From Shinella lacus (GTDB taxonomy: Bacteria > Pseudomonadota > Alphaproteobacteria > Rhizobiales > Rhizobiaceae), in the NCBI RefSeq assembly GCF_010994755.1, contig NZ_WHSB02000002.1, positions 186,001 to 250,000 on the forward strand: 64,000 nt of DNA, read 5' to 3'. The notes beneath the pieces are model-generated. The model was not told where the DNA came from, did not search any database, and was given only the letters and a program-made list of their open reading frames with translations. The position numbers were made by a program, and so were the translations under genes. Positions 11,453 to 21,270 of this stretch are shown piece by piece (the stretch's first letter is position 1; every line of letters begins with the position of its first letter).

Positions 11453-11522
11453 TGGTGTTCTCCGTGATTTCTGTTGACCACGCTGCGCAGCGACACTGGA
11501 CCTAAGCGCTCTCCGCCCCCAT

Positions 11523-11531
11523 GTAAATTAC
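11523..11531. promoter_or_regulatory. Candidate HxlR operator in the GST/hxlR intergenic region
   Basis: GTAAATTAC is a perfect nine-base palindrome centred in the 110-base gap between the divergent GST and HxlR genes. It is AT-rich in a GC-rich context and well placed for autoregulation and GST control. It is short, so weak on its own. Confidence 0.3.
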
Positions 11532-11562
11532 GCACATTTTTGTCACCACGCCGGAGCCCGCC

Positions 11563-11925
11563 ATGAAGGATCTCGTTTCCCGTTGCCCGATCGAGGAGGT
11601 CATGCAGGTGCTCGGTGGCCGCTGGCCGACGCTCTTGATCTACTATCTGAAGGACGGCACGAAGCGATTCAGCGACCTGCGCCGCGACAATCCCACTGTC
11701 TCGCACCGCATCCTGACGCTCGAACTGCGCAAGCTGGAACAGGCCGGAATCGTCGAGCGCACCGTCTTCGACGGCTATCCGCTGCGCGTCGAGTATGACC
11801 TCACGCCCGCCGGCCACACGCTGATGCCACTGGTCGATGCGCTGGGCGATTGGTGGGAGGCGCACGACGCGGCGCGACCGGCCGCGCAAACGAAAACGGC
11901 CGCCGAGGCGGCGGCCGTTTCGTAA
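11563..11925 (+). CDS. HxlR family transcriptional regulator
   Basis: 120 residues, winged-helix HxlR family: CPIEEVMQVLGGRW at the N terminus with Cys8 in the position used for redox sensing by some members, then RFSDLRRDNPTVSHRILT (recognition helix) and a wing ending in YDLTPAG. It probably senses electrophiles or oxidants and controls the divergent glutathione transferase gene. The last dozen codons (Ala-rich tail) lie inside a terminator-like hairpin. Confidence 0.88.
   Translation: MKDLVSRCPIEEVMQVLGGRWPTLLIYYLKDGTKRFSDLRRDNPTVSHRILTLELRKLEQAGIVERTVFDGYPLRVEYDLTPAGHTLMPLVDALGDWWEAHDAARPAAQTKTAAEAAAVS
11894..11920. terminator. Bidirectional terminator hairpin inside the hxlR 3' end
   Basis: AAACGGCCGCC (11894-11904) pairs perfectly with GGCGGCCGTTT (11910-11920) across a five-base loop. 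Flanking A and T tracts serve both strands. Only 17 bases separate the stops of the convergent hxlR-like and malic enzyme genes, so the hairpin lies within coding sequence. Confidence 0.65.
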
Positions 11926-11942
11926 GGCGCAAGGATTTCCGA

Positions 11943-14255
11943 TCAAACCGGGTAGGAGGCTTCCACCACGGCAAGCGCCGCCATGTTGACGACGCCGCGC
12001 GAGGTGGCGGACGGCGACAGGATATGGGCGGGAAGCGCAGCGCCGAGCAGGATCGGGCCGACATGCAGCGAATCCGTCATGGTCTTCACCACGCCGAGCG
12101 CGATGTTGGCGGCGTCGAGGTTCGGGAAGACGAGCAGGTTGGCTTCACCGGTCAGCGTCGAATCCGGCATGACGCGCTGGCGCAGCGCCTCGGAGATGGC
12201 AGCATCGCCGTGCATTTCGCCGTCGGCTTCCAGCGTCGGGTCCATGTCGCGCACCAGCGCCATGGCTTTGCGCATCTTGAAGGCGCTTTCCGAATCGCGT
12301 GAACCGAAATTCGAATGCGAGACAAGGGCGGCGCGCGGCGTGATGCCGAAGCGGCGGATTTCCTGGGCGGCCATCACCGTCATCTGCGCCACTTCCGCAG
12401 CCGTCGGCTCGCAGGTGACGTAGGTGTCGGTGAAGAAGGTCGCGCCGCGCTGAGAGATCAGTAGGCTGAGGGCGGAGAAATTCAGCACGCCGCCCTTCTT
12501 GCCGATGATCTGGCTGACATCGCGCATGTGGCGGGCATAGCGCCCTTCGACGCCGCAGATCAGCGCATCGGCCTCGCCGCGCTTGACGGCGAGCGCGCCG
12601 ATGACCGTCTGGTTGGTACGCACGATGGTGCGGGCGGCTTCCGGGATCACGCCCTTGCGGCCGACGATGCGGAAATAGTCGTCGACATAATCACGGAAGC
12701 GCGGATCGTCTTCCGGGTTCACCACTTCGAAATCCACATGCGGGCGCACGCGCAGGCCGTAACGCTTCAGGCGCGTCTCGATGATGTGCGGACGGCCGAT
12801 GAGGATCGGCTTGGCGATCTCCTCCTCCAGCAGCACCTGGGCGGCGCGCAGCACGCGTTCGTCCTCGCCTTCGGCAAAGATCACGCGCTTCTTGGCGGCG
12901 TTCTTCGCGGCGGCGAAGATCGGCTTCATGATGAAGCCGGAGCGCCAGACGAAGCGGTTGAGCTGGTCCAGATAGGCGTCAAAATCGGTGATCGGGCGCG
13001 TCGCGACGCCGGTTTCGGCCGCCGCGCGCGCCACGGCCGGCGCGATGCGCAGGATGAGGCGCTGGTCGAAGGGCGAGGGGATCAGGTAGTTCGGCCCGAA
13101 GCTCGGCGTGTCGCCGGAATAGGCGCGCGCGGCGACGTCCGACACCTCCTCGCGGGCGAGCGCTGCGATGGCGCGCACCGCCGCCATCTTCATCTCCTCG
13201 TTGATCGTGCGCGCGCCGCAATCGAGCGCGCCGCGGAAGATGTAAGGGAAGCAGAGAACGTTGTTGACCTGATTGGGGAAATCCGAACGGCCGGTGCAGA
13301 TCATCGCGTCGGGACGCGCGGCGCGTGCCTCTTCCGGCATGATTTCCGGCGTCGGGTTGGCGAGCGCCATGATGAGCGGGCGCTCGGCCATGCGGGCGAG
13401 CAGTTCCGGCTTCAGCACGCCGGCAGCCGAAAGGCCGAGGAAGACGTCGGCGCCGTCGATCGATTCGGACAGCTGGCGCTTGTCCGTCTCCTGTGCGTAG
13501 ACGGATTTCCACTGGTCCATCAGCGCTTCGCGGCCCTTGTAGACGAGGCCTTCGATGTCGTGCACCCAGATGTTCTCCACCTTCGCGCCGAGCACGACGA
13601 GCTGGTTGAGGCAGGCGAGCGCTGCCGCACCGGCACCCGAAGCGACGATCTTCGCCTCATGCAGCGACTTGCCGGCAAGCTCCAGGCCGTTCAGCACTGC
13701 CGCCGCGACGATGATCGCCGTGCCGTGCTGGTCGTCGTGGAAGACGGGGATGTCCATCTTCTCGCGCAGCTGGCGCTCGACCTCGAAACATTCCGGCGCC
13801 TTGATGTCTTCGAGGTTGATGCCGCCGAACGTCGGCTCCAGGGCGGAGACGACATTGACCATCTCGTCGACGGTCGGCGCGTCGATCTCGATGTCGAAGA
13901 CGTCGATGCCGGCGAATTTCTTGAAGAGCACCGCCTTGCCCTCCATCACGGGCTTGGAGGCGAGCGGGCCGATATTACCGAGGCCGAGCACGGCCGTGCC
14001 GTTCGAGACGACGGCGACGAGGTTGGCGCGGGCTGTATAGTCGGCGGCCGTGCTCGGGTCGTCGCGGATGGCGAGACAGGGGGCGGCAACGCCCGGCGAA
14101 TAGGCGAGCGCCAGGTCGCGCTGGTTGCCGAGCGGCTTGGTGGGGGTGATCTCGAGCTTGCCGGGGCGGGGATGGCGGTGGAAGAAGAGAGCCTGCTGAT
14201 CGATATCGCCGCTTGCGGGTCCGTCCTGCGTCCTCGATTTATCGCCCGTGCTCAT
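11943..14255 (-). CDS. maeB: NAD(P)-dependent malic enzyme with phosphotransacetylase-like domain
   Basis: 770 residues from the ATG at 14255, preceded by AGGGAG; an ATG at 14270 is an alternative. It decarboxylates malate to pyruvate. Domains: malic enzyme N-terminal domain (about 20-155, with the [12 protein letters not shown] motif), NAD-binding domain (about 165-400, [10 protein letters not shown]) and a C-terminal phosphotransacetylase-like domain (about 430-765) typical of long bacterial malic enzymes and thought to be regulatory. The length equals that of Sinorhizobium Dme, needed for nitrogen fixation there; whether this copy is the NAD (dme) or NADP (tme) type cannot be read safely. 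Confidence 0.95.
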   Translation of the reverse strand: MSTGDKSRTQDGPASGDIDQQALFFHRHPRPGKLEITPTKPLGNQRDLALAYSPGVAAPCLAIRDDPSTAADYTARANLVAVVSNGTAVLGLGNIGPLASKPVMEGKAVLFKKFAGIDVFDIEIDAPTVDEMVNVVSALEPTFGGINLEDIKAPECFEVERQLREKMDIPVFHDDQHGTAIIVAAAVLNGLELAGKSLHEAKIVASGAGAAALACLNQLVVLGAKVENIWVHDIEGLVYKGREALMDQWKSVYAQETDKRQLSESIDGADVFLGLSAAGVLKPELLARMAERPLIMALANPTPEIMPEEARAARPDAMICTGRSDFPNQVNNVLCFPYIFRGALDCGARTINEEMKMAAVRAIAALAREEVSDVAARAYSGDTPSFGPNYLIPSPFDQRLILRIAPAVARAAAETGVATRPITDFDAYLDQLNRFVWRSGFIMKPIFAAAKNAAKKRVIFAEGEDERVLRAAQVLLEEEIAKPILIGRPHIIETRLKRYGLRVRPHVDFEVVNPEDDPRFRDYVDDYFRIVGRKGVIPEAARTIVRTNQTVIGALAVKRGEADALICGVEGRYARHMRDVSQIIGKKGGVLNFSALSLLISQRGATFFTDTYVTCEPTAAEVAQMTVMAAQEIRRFGITPRAALVSHSNFGSRDSESAFKMRKAMALVRDMDPTLEADGEMHGDAAISEALRQRVMPDSTLTGEANLLVFPNLDAANIALGVVKTMTDSLHVGPILLGAALPAHILSPSATSRGVVNMAALAVVEASYPV

Positions 14256-14490
14256 GGTGCTCCCTGTCATATGCTGTTTTCGTTGCGGCTCTTTCTGCCA
14301 TGAAACCGCCGCTACGTGAAGTTTCCGGAACATTCCATAAAGCCGCAATCAGCGACCTGTGCAATGCCTATTTACGGACCGGAAATGCATAGGTGTGTCA
14401 TCAATTTGAAACAGGAGTCTGGTTTTCAACGGAGCCAAAGCCGCCCGTTATGAAGATGTTTGCGGCGGCCGGCCACCCGGAGACCAAGGC

Positions 14491-15327
14491 ATGACTGCGA
14501 CCCTCGCCGACCCGAATGTCCGTCATTTCCGCACGCTGTTCATCTCGGATGTGCATCTGGGATCGAAAGCGGCCAAGGCGGATTTCCTGATCGATTTCCT
14601 GCGTCACCATGAAGCGGAGACGATCGTGCTCGTCGGCGACATCGTCGACGGCTGGCGCCTCAAGCGCAACTGGTACTGGCCGCAGGCCTTCAACGACGTC
14701 ACGCAGAAGTTCCTGCGCAAGGCGCGCAAGGGCACGCGCATCATCTACATCCCCGGCAACCACGACGAATTCCTGCGCGAATTCCCCGGCACGCATTTCG
14801 GCGGTGTCGAGGTGGCGCAGCGCATCATCCATGAAGGTGCGGACGGCAAGCGCTACCTCGTGCTGCATGGCGATGAGTTCGACGTCGTGGTGCGCCACGC
14901 CCGCGTCGTCGCCTATCTCGGCGACTGGGCCTATGACGCCGCCATCGCCATCAACGTCGTGTTCGCCGCGGTGCGCCGCAGGCTGGGGCTGCCCTACTGG
15001 TCGTTCTCCTCCTGGGCCAAGCAGCAGGTGAAATCGGCCGTCAACTTCATCGGCGAGTTCCAGAAGGTGGTGGCCGAAGAGGCGCGGCGCAACAATGCCG
15101 ATGGCGTGATCTGCGGCCACATCCACCATGCCGTCATCACCGAGATCGACGGCATCCGCTACATCAACAGTGGCGACTGGGTGGAAAGCTGCACGGCGAT
15201 CGCCGAGCACCATGACGGCGAGATGGAACTGATTACCTGGCAGAAGATTTCGACCTCGACCGTGCCGGTCGCGCTCGCCTCGCGCAACATCGGCGCCATC
15301 GAGCCTGCCGGGGCGGAAGCCGCCTGA
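14491..15327 (+). CDS. UDP-2,3-diacylglucosamine diphosphatase-like metallophosphoesterase
   Basis: 278 residues with the calcineurin-like metal signature in order: SDVHLGS, VGDIVDGW, GNHDEF, the HGDEFD segment, and GHIHHA near residue 210. This resembles LpxH, which cleaves UDP-diacylglucosamine during lipid A synthesis. Alphaproteobacteria often use LpxI for that step, so the exact substrate is unsettled. The gene is monocistronic, followed by a hairpin, and divergent from malic enzyme across 235 bases. Confidence 0.85.
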   Translation: MTATLADPNVRHFRTLFISDVHLGSKAAKADFLIDFLRHHEAETIVLVGDIVDGWRLKRNWYWPQAFNDVTQKFLRKARKGTRIIYIPGNHDEFLREFPGTHFGGVEVAQRIIHEGADGKRYLVLHGDEFDVVVRHARVVAYLGDWAYDAAIAINVVFAAVRRRLGLPYWSFSSWAKQQVKSAVNFIGEFQKVVAEEARRNNADGVICGHIHHAVITEIDGIRYINSGDWVESCTAIAEHHDGEMELITWQKISTSTVPVALASRNIGAIEPAGAEAA

Positions 15328-15341
15328 CGCGGCATTCCCGT

Positions 15342-15365
15342 ATTGCCGCCGATTTCGGCGGCAAT
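15342..15365. terminator. Hairpin after the metallophosphoesterase gene
   Basis: ATTGCCGCCG (15342-15351) pairs with CGGCGGCAAT (15356-15365) around a four-base loop. There is no clear U tract. It sits 15 bases after the stop codon. Confidence 0.5.
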
Positions 15366-15448
15366 GGCGTCCGGTAGAAATAGCGGATTGGCGTACGTAC
15401 ATCGGCGTGCTAGAGCCCGGAGCGTCTCCCAACGCAGGTTTCCCGCCA

Positions 15449-16666
15449 ATGACTGCCCCTTCCGGGTTTACCGTGACCTCAGGCGCGCCGCCGTTCTTCG
15501 CCGCGCGCATCGCCCTCGTTTTCTGTGCGCCGATGATGGTCAACGGCATTGCGCTGCCGTTCTTTCCGGTTTGGCTCGAAACCCTGTCGATGAGCGATTT
15601 CCAGATCGGCATCGTGTTGGCCGTGCCGTTGTTCGTGCGCGTCTTCACGGCGCCGGTGGCCGGTATCATCGCGGACCGGATTGGCGAGCGCTCGATCGTG
15701 CTGATCTGGTCGGCGCTGCTTTCGCTCGCAACCGCGATCGCGCTCTTTGCCACCGGCTCCTTCTGGCCGGTGCTGCTGCTCTATACGCTGCAAGGTGCGG
15801 TCTATTCACCCTATGTGCCGATTACCGAGGCGATCATGCTGTCCGGCGTGCGGCGCTGGAATTTCGACTATGGCAAGATGCGTCTCTGGGGCTCGCTCGC
15901 CTTCATCGTCGCGACGATGATCGGCGGCTGGCTTGCCGGGCTTTATGGCGGCGCCATGGTGCTGCCGGCGATGGCGGCCGCCTTCGTGCTGACGGTGCTC
16001 GGCGCCGTGATCGCGCCCAGGATCGGCAAGCCACGCCGGCCCTCGCCGATCACTGCGATTGCCGAAGTGCCGCGAACGAGCACGCTGCGCCAGCGAGATG
16101 TGCAGCTCATGCTGATCGGCGTCTCGCTCGTCAATGCCAGCCACGCCATGCTCTTCGCCTTTTCGGCGATCTACTGGCAGAAGATGGGTTTCAGCGGAGT
16201 GGATGTCGGCATCCTGTGGAGCGCCGGCGTGCTGGCGGAGGTGGTATTCTTCCTCTTCGCCGTCCAGCTCCGGCGGCGCTTCAATTTGTGGTCGATGATG
16301 ATCTTCGGCAGCACGGTCGCCGTCGCCCGCTGGATCCTCTTTCCGATGGAAATGTCCTTCGCCGGCTACTTCATGCTGCAATGTCTGCATGCCTTCACTT
16401 ACGCGATCATCCACATGAGCGTGCAGAGCCGGCTGGTGGAGCGCGTGGCGGAGGAGCAGGAAGCGGCGGCGCAGGGGCTCTATTTCTTCTACACCGGCAT
16501 CTTCACGGCGCTCGCTACCTTCCTGTCGGGCTATGCCTTCAGCTGGTACGGCGTGCAGGGTTTTTACCTGATGTCGGTCGTCGCGGCGGCCGGCCTCGTC
16601 TCGGTCATTGCCGGGCGGCTGGTCGCGCCAAGCGCTCAGCCCCAGAGTGTTGCGTCCGGCGGATAG
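15449..16666 (+). CDS. MFS transporter (HcaT/nucleoside-symporter-like)
   Basis: 405 residues with about 12 predicted membrane helices. The N-terminal ARIALVFCAPMMVNGIALPFFPVWLE pattern (helix 1), the RVFTAPVAGIIADRIGER loop between helices 2 and 3, and the YGKMRLWGSLAFI segment match the MFS_1-like group that includes HcaT. The substrate cannot be inferred. The start is the ATG at 15449. Its 3' end overlaps the convergent epimerase gene by about 30 bases. Confidence 0.87.
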   Translation: MTAPSGFTVTSGAPPFFAARIALVFCAPMMVNGIALPFFPVWLETLSMSDFQIGIVLAVPLFVRVFTAPVAGIIADRIGERSIVLIWSALLSLATAIALFATGSFWPVLLLYTLQGAVYSPYVPITEAIMLSGVRRWNFDYGKMRLWGSLAFIVATMIGGWLAGLYGGAMVLPAMAAAFVLTVLGAVIAPRIGKPRRPSPITAIAEVPRTSTLRQRDVQLMLIGVSLVNASHAMLFAFSAIYWQKMGFSGVDVGILWSAGVLAEVVFFLFAVQLRRRFNLWSMMIFGSTVAVARWILFPMEMSFAGYFMLQCLHAFTYAIIHMSVQSRLVERVAEEQEAAAQGLYFFYTGIFTALATFLSGYAFSWYGVQGFYLMSVVAAAGLVSVIAGRLVAPSAQPQSVASGG

Positions 16667-17619
16667 ACAGACGAGCCTTCGTAATGCAGGCCCGGCTCCC
16701 GGTCGCGCGCCAGCAGCAAGGGGCCGTCGAGATCGACGAAATCGGCGCCCTGCGCCAAGAGAACGGCCGGCGCCATACCGAGCGATGTGCCGACCATGCA
16801 GCCCACCATAATCTTGAGGCCATGGCGCTTTGCCGCCTCGCGCAACGCTAGCGCCTCCGTCAACCCGCCCGCCTTGTCGAGCTTGATGTTGATCGCGTCG
16901 TAGCGGTCGATGAGGCTTGCCACATCCTCGGTGCGGTGCACGCTCTCGTCTGCGCAGACGGGAATGGGGCGGGCGAGGCCGCGCAGGGCCGAATCATCGC
17001 CGGCCGGAAGCGGCTGTTCGACGAGGGCGATGCGCGCCTCGGCGCAGATCGAAAAATGATGGGCGAGGTTTTCCGCCGTCCAGCCTTCGTTGGCATCGAG
17101 GATGATGGCGCTTTCGGGTGCCCCGGCGCGCACGGCGCGGATGCGCGCGGCATCGTCCACTGTCCCGACCTTGACCTTCAGCAGCGCCCGCCAGGCCTGT
17201 TCCGCCGCCTGCCGCTGCATTGCCTCGGGCTCGCCAAGCGAGAGCGTATAGGCGGTGACGAGTTTCTGCGGGGCGCTCGTGTTGATCACCTGCCAGGTCG
17301 GCACGCCGGAGAGTTTGGCTTCAAGGTCCCAGAGCGCGCAGTCGAGCGCGTTGCGCGCCGCACCGGCCGGCATGACTTGGGCAAGCTCCTCGCGGCCGAT
17401 GCCGTCCTCGATCGCGCCGCGCATCTCTTCGATGGCCGCGAGCACGCCGGCGACCGATTCGCCGTAGCGCGCATAGGGCACGCATTCACCGCGGCCGATT
17501 AGGCCCGAAGCGCCGATCGTGCAGGTCACCACCTCGGCCATCGTCTTCGCGCCGCGCGAAATCGTGAAGGTTCCGGCAATCGGGAAGGTTTCCGGCGTGG
17601 CGAGCAAGGTGCGGTGCAT
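16636..17619 (-). CDS. Dipeptide epimerase (L-Ala-D/L-Glu epimerase type, enolase superfamily)
   Basis: 327 residues from the ATG at 17619. Enolase-superfamily barrel: catalytic Lys pair in LKVKVG, metal ligands in ILDANEGW (Asp), VEQPLP (Glu) and CADESV (Asp), second catalytic Lys in INIKLDKAGG, and the terminal substrate motif DLDGPLLL typical of Ala-Glu epimerases. It probably epimerises muropeptide-derived L-Ala-D-Glu for cell-wall recycling. Some in-frame codons exist upstream but lack a good ribosome site. Confidence 0.9.
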   Translation of the reverse strand: MHRTLLATPETFPIAGTFTISRGAKTMAEVVTCTIGASGLIGRGECVPYARYGESVAGVLAAIEEMRGAIEDGIGREELAQVMPAGAARNALDCALWDLEAKLSGVPTWQVINTSAPQKLVTAYTLSLGEPEAMQRQAAEQAWRALLKVKVGTVDDAARIRAVRAGAPESAIILDANEGWTAENLAHHFSICAEARIALVEQPLPAGDDSALRGLARPIPVCADESVHRTEDVASLIDRYDAINIKLDKAGGLTEALALREAAKRHGLKIMVGCMVGTSLGMAPAVLLAQGADFVDLDGPLLLARDREPGLHYEGSSVYPPDATLWG

Positions 17620-17754
17620 TGTGTCGATCCTGGCATGGTCCCCGAAAAAATCGGGGCGTGGCGCGGCTTTTGCCGGTTCGTTCGGTGACAGAGGGGCGGC
17701 GAGCCGATAAGACAGGCGCATGTTGTCCCCAGCACACGGGAAGATGCAAGAGAC

Positions 17755-18909
17755 TTGACCGCCGCTGCCCGTACCTCACTCGACATCGCGACCGAAAGCC
17801 TGCCCGGCAATTGCGGGGAGATCTGGCGTCTCACCGGCGAATGGGTGAACGCGTCCGCAGTTGCCGCCAGCAAGCGGCTTGAGGAGCTCGGCCGCGGGCA
17901 GGGCGGCGCGCTGGAGATCGACCTCAGCGGCGTCGCGGCCATGGATACCGCCGGCGCCTGGCTGTTGCGCCGCGCGATCACCGAGCGGCAGGCCGGTGGC
18001 GCCGATGTAAGCCTGACGGACCGCGAAGGCGCCAATTACGCCGACCTGATCTCTGCCCTGCCGGAAAAGCTTGCCGAGCCCGGCGATGGTGACGGCGAGC
18101 GCAAGACGCTGTTCGAGCGCGTTTTCGAACCCGTCGGCCGCGTGATGGTGGAGGTGTGGGACGACACGGTCGCTGCCATGTTCATCCTCGGTTCGGCGGT
18201 GCGCGGTGCCCAGCTCAAGCTCGGCCGGCAAAGCGGCCTGTCGCCGGCGGCGATCGTCCACCAGATCGACCGCATGGGTGTTCGCGCCGTGCCGATCATC
18301 CTACTGATGTCCTTTCTTATCGGCGCGATCATCGCGCAGCAGGGCGCCTTCCAGCTTCGTTACTTCGGCGCGGAAGTCTTCGTCGTCGACCTCGTCGGCA
18401 TTCTCCAGTTGCGCGAAATCGGCGTGCTGCTCACCGCCATCATGATCGCCGGGCGCTCCGGCAGCGCGATCACGGCCGAAATCGGCTCGATGAAGATGCG
18501 GGAGGAGATCGACGCGCTGAAGGTCATGGGCCTCAGCCCGATTGGCGTGCTGGTCTTCCCGCGGCTCGTGGCGCTCACCATCGCGCTGCCGCTTCTCACC
18601 ATTATCGCCAATTTTGCCGCACTGCTCGGGGCGGCCTTCGTCTCCTGGTCCTATTCCGGCATCACCTTCGATACGTTCCTGTCGCGGCTGCGCGAGGCGA
18701 TCGACCTTTCGACGATCGTTTCCGGCATGATCAAGGCGCCCTTCATGGCGCTGATCATCGGCATCGTCGCCTCCGTGGAAGGCCTGAAGGTCGGCGGCAG
18801 CGCCGAATCGCTCGGCCGCCACGTCACCGCCGCCGTGGTGAAGTCCATTTTCGTGGTCATCCTCGTCGACGGCCTCTTCGCCATGTTCTACGCCGCAATC
18901 GACTTCTGA
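17755..18909 (+). CDS. mlaE: STAS-MlaE lipid ABC transporter permease
   Basis: 384 residues. The first 100 or so form a STAS domain (IDLSGVAAMDTAGAWLL), the equivalent of the separate MlaB protein of enterobacteria. The rest is the MlaE permease with the family stretch GRSGSAITAEIGSMKMREEIDAL and several membrane helices. No ATG is suitably placed; translation probably starts at the TTG at 17755. It is the first gene of a four-gene operon moving phospholipid between inner and outer membranes. Confidence 0.93.
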   Translation: MTAAARTSLDIATESLPGNCGEIWRLTGEWVNASAVAASKRLEELGRGQGGALEIDLSGVAAMDTAGAWLLRRAITERQAGGADVSLTDREGANYADLISALPEKLAEPGDGDGERKTLFERVFEPVGRVMVEVWDDTVAAMFILGSAVRGAQLKLGRQSGLSPAAIVHQIDRMGVRAVPIILLMSFLIGAIIAQQGAFQLRYFGAEVFVVDLVGILQLREIGVLLTAIMIAGRSGSAITAEIGSMKMREEIDALKVMGLSPIGVLVFPRLVALTIALPLLTIIANFAALLGAAFVSWSYSGITFDTFLSRLREAIDLSTIVSGMIKAPFMALIIGIVASVEGLKVGGSAESLGRHVTAAVVKSIFVVILVDGLFAMFYAAIDF

Positions 18910-18917
18910 GGACGCTG

Positions 18918-19703
18918 ATGGATCAGGTTTCGGCAAAACAGGACGACGTCGTGCTCTCGGTGAAGGACCTGACCGTCGGCTTCGGCAGCAATGTCGTGCT
19001 CGACGAACTCAACCTTGACATCTATCGCGGCGAAATCCTCGGCTTCGTCGGCGCGTCCGGCACCGGCAAGTCCGTGCTGATGCGCACGGTCCTGCGCCTG
19101 CTGCCGCGCCGCTCCGGCGCCATCCGCATCTTCGGCGTGGATTTCGACAAGGCGACGGAGGAGGAGCGGCTGAGGCTCGACATGAAGCTCGGCGTGCTTT
19201 TCCAGCACGGCGCGCTGTTTTCCGCGCTGACGGTCAAGGAGAACATCCAGGTGCCGATGCGCGAATATCTCGACCTGCCGCAGGCGATGATGGACGAGCT
19301 GGCGCGGCTGAAGATCGAGCTGGTGGGCCTCGCGCCGGAAGCGGCGGACAAATATCCGTCCGAACTTTCCGGCGGCATGATCAAGCGTGCGGCGCTGGCG
19401 CGCGCGCTGGCGCTGGACCCGGCCCTCGTTTTCCTCGACGAACCGACCTCTGGCCTCGACCCTATCGGCGCGGCCGAATTCGATGAGCTGATCGCCAAAC
19501 TGCGCGACACTCTGGGACTGACCGTGTATATGGTGACTCACGATCTCGACAGCCTGTTTTCGGTCTGCGACCGCATTGCTGTTCTCGGGAACAAGAAAGT
19601 CATGGTCGAAGGCACGATCGAGGACATGCTGGCCTTTGACGATGCGTGGGTGCAGTCCTATTTCCAGGGCAAACGCGCGCGGTCGATCGTCCGCAATGCG
19701 TGA
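18918..19703 (+). CDS. mlaF: MlaF-type lipid ABC transporter ATPase
   Basis: 261 residues from the ATG eight bases after the mlaE stop. Walker A GASGTGKS, signature ELSGGMIKRAALARAL, Walker B LVFLDEPTSGLDP and the switch His in MVTHDLDS are intact. It powers the STAS-MlaE permease. The insertion of the Mla/Mkl subfamily is visible in LGVLFQHGALFSALTVKENIQVP. Confidence 0.95.
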   Translation: MDQVSAKQDDVVLSVKDLTVGFGSNVVLDELNLDIYRGEILGFVGASGTGKSVLMRTVLRLLPRRSGAIRIFGVDFDKATEEERLRLDMKLGVLFQHGALFSALTVKENIQVPMREYLDLPQAMMDELARLKIELVGLAPEAADKYPSELSGGMIKRAALARALALDPALVFLDEPTSGLDPIGAAEFDELIAKLRDTLGLTVYMVTHDLDSLFSVCDRIAVLGNKKVMVEGTIEDMLAFDDAWVQSYFQGKRARSIVRNA

Positions 19704-19711
19704 AGGAGTGT

Positions 19712-19731
19712 CCGGGGCTTTTTCGCCCCGG
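19712..19731 (+). terminator. Intercistronic hairpin between mlaF and mlaD
   Basis: CCGGGGC (19712-19718) pairs with GCCCCGG (19725-19731), with a T-rich loop. It has no trailing U tract, so it may stabilise or attenuate the mlaEF message and need not end the operon. Confidence 0.45.
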
Positions 19732-19764
19732 TGGATGGATTTGCGAGCAGGATAACCGGAACGC

Positions 19765-21135
19765 ATGGAAACGAAAGCCAACTACGCCCTTGTCGGTTTC
19801 TTCACCGTGCTCGTCATGGCCGCCGCCTTCGCCTTCGTCTACTGGATGTCGCAATATGGCCGCGGCGGCGAGATGGCGCAGCTCGCGATCCGCATTCCGG
19901 GCTCCGCGAACGGCCTCAGCATCGGCTCCCCGGTGCGCTTCAACGGTATCCCCGTCGGCTCGGTGCGCAGCCTCGCGATCGATGCTGAAGACCCGCGTTT
20001 CTCCGTCGCCATGACGGAAGTCTCGACCAGCGCGCCGGTCAAGAAGTCCACGACGGCGGTTCTGGAAGTACAGGGGCTGACCGGTGCGGCTTACATCGAG
20101 CTTTCGGGCGGCAATGGCGGCGATGAGAACATCCTTCGCCAGGCATTCGACAGCGAAGTGCCGGCGGTTCTCAAGGCCGAACAGTCGAGCGTGACGAACA
20201 TCCTGTCGACCGCCGACAAGATCCTGAAGCGCGCCGACACGGCGATCACCGACATCCAGGGTTTCGTCGCCGATGCGCGCGGGCCGCTCACCACGACGAT
20301 CCGCAATGCCGAGCAGTTTTCCGGCTCGCTTGCCCGCAACGGCGAGAAGATCGACGAATTCCTGCAAAGCGTCGGCGGCCTGTCGGAAACCTTCCGCAAT
20401 CTCTCGACCCGGCTCGATACGACGCTCGCTTCCGTCGACGACCTGATCAAGGCGGTCGATCCCAAGAAGGTCGAAGACTTCGTCGGCAATGTCGACAAGA
20501 TCAGCAAGGACATCGCGGACGCCTCCGGCGACATCAAGACCACCGTCGAAGGCTTCCGCAAGACGGCCGAGACCTTCGACACCTTCGGCAAGCGGGCGAC
20601 GACGACGCTCGACAAGGTCGACGGCCTGGTCGCCGCGGTCGACCCCCAGAAGGTCGGCGGTGCGATCGACAATATCTCCGTCGCGACCGCAGATGCGCGC
20701 AAGGCCATCGCCTCGGTGACCGGTGTCGCCGACCGCATCGGCGCGCGCAAAGAGGATATCGACCAGATCATCACCGACGTGCAGCAGATGTCGAACAAGC
20801 TGAACGCCGCCTCCACGCGCGTCGACGGCGTGCTCGCCAAGCTCGACGGCTTCCTGGGCGAGGGCGATTCCGAATCGCTCTTCGCGGAAGCCAAGGCGAC
20901 GCTGCAATCGATCAAGCAGGCGGCGGACACGCTGAACGGCCGGATCGGCCCGATCGCCGACGGGCTGCAACGCTTCTCCGGCTCCGGCCTGCGTGACGTC
21001 GAGGCGCTGGTGCTCGATACGCGGCGCACGATCCAGAATCTCGACAGCGCGATCTCCGGTTTCGAGCGCGATCCGCAGCGCCTGCTCTTCGGCGGCGAGA
21101 CGGTCAAGCAGTATGACGGCCGCACAAGGCGTTGA
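19765..21135 (+). CDS. mlaD: MlaD family (MCE domain) lipid-binding protein
   Basis: 456 residues: a short cytoplasmic start, one membrane helix (about 8-28), an MCE domain (about 38-120, with GSANGLSIGSPVRFNGIPVG and the LTGAAYIEL strand), then a long helical, heptad-rich tail of about 300 residues. That is far longer than enterobacterial MlaD (about 180) and resembles tunnel-forming MCE proteins. It should form the periplasmic ring above MlaE. The tail repeats motifs such as VDPKKV/VDPQKV. Confidence 0.93.
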   Translation: METKANYALVGFFTVLVMAAAFAFVYWMSQYGRGGEMAQLAIRIPGSANGLSIGSPVRFNGIPVGSVRSLAIDAEDPRFSVAMTEVSTSAPVKKSTTAVLEVQGLTGAAYIELSGGNGGDENILRQAFDSEVPAVLKAEQSSVTNILSTADKILKRADTAITDIQGFVADARGPLTTTIRNAEQFSGSLARNGEKIDEFLQSVGGLSETFRNLSTRLDTTLASVDDLIKAVDPKKVEDFVGNVDKISKDIADASGDIKTTVEGFRKTAETFDTFGKRATTTLDKVDGLVAAVDPQKVGGAIDNISVATADARKAIASVTGVADRIGARKEDIDQIITDVQQMSNKLNAASTRVDGVLAKLDGFLGEGDSESLFAEAKATLQSIKQAADTLNGRIGPIADGLQRFSGSGLRDVEALVLDTRRTIQNLDSAISGFERDPQRLLFGGETVKQYDGRTRR

Positions 21136-21270
21136 TTTCGCCCGCAAGTGTGGCTCTATCTCCACAATGGTTAACAGCCGGATGCAGGACGCGATTTTGT
21201 CCGCCCCCGCAGCCGTGACAGCGTGCCATGCCCCTGATACAGATTCGTGGCGTAAGGGTTTGAGGACGAC

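Noticed and set aside
12528-14303. Plus-strand open frame opposite malic enzyme
   Set aside because: Asp/Arg/His-rich shadow of the conserved malic enzyme reading frame.
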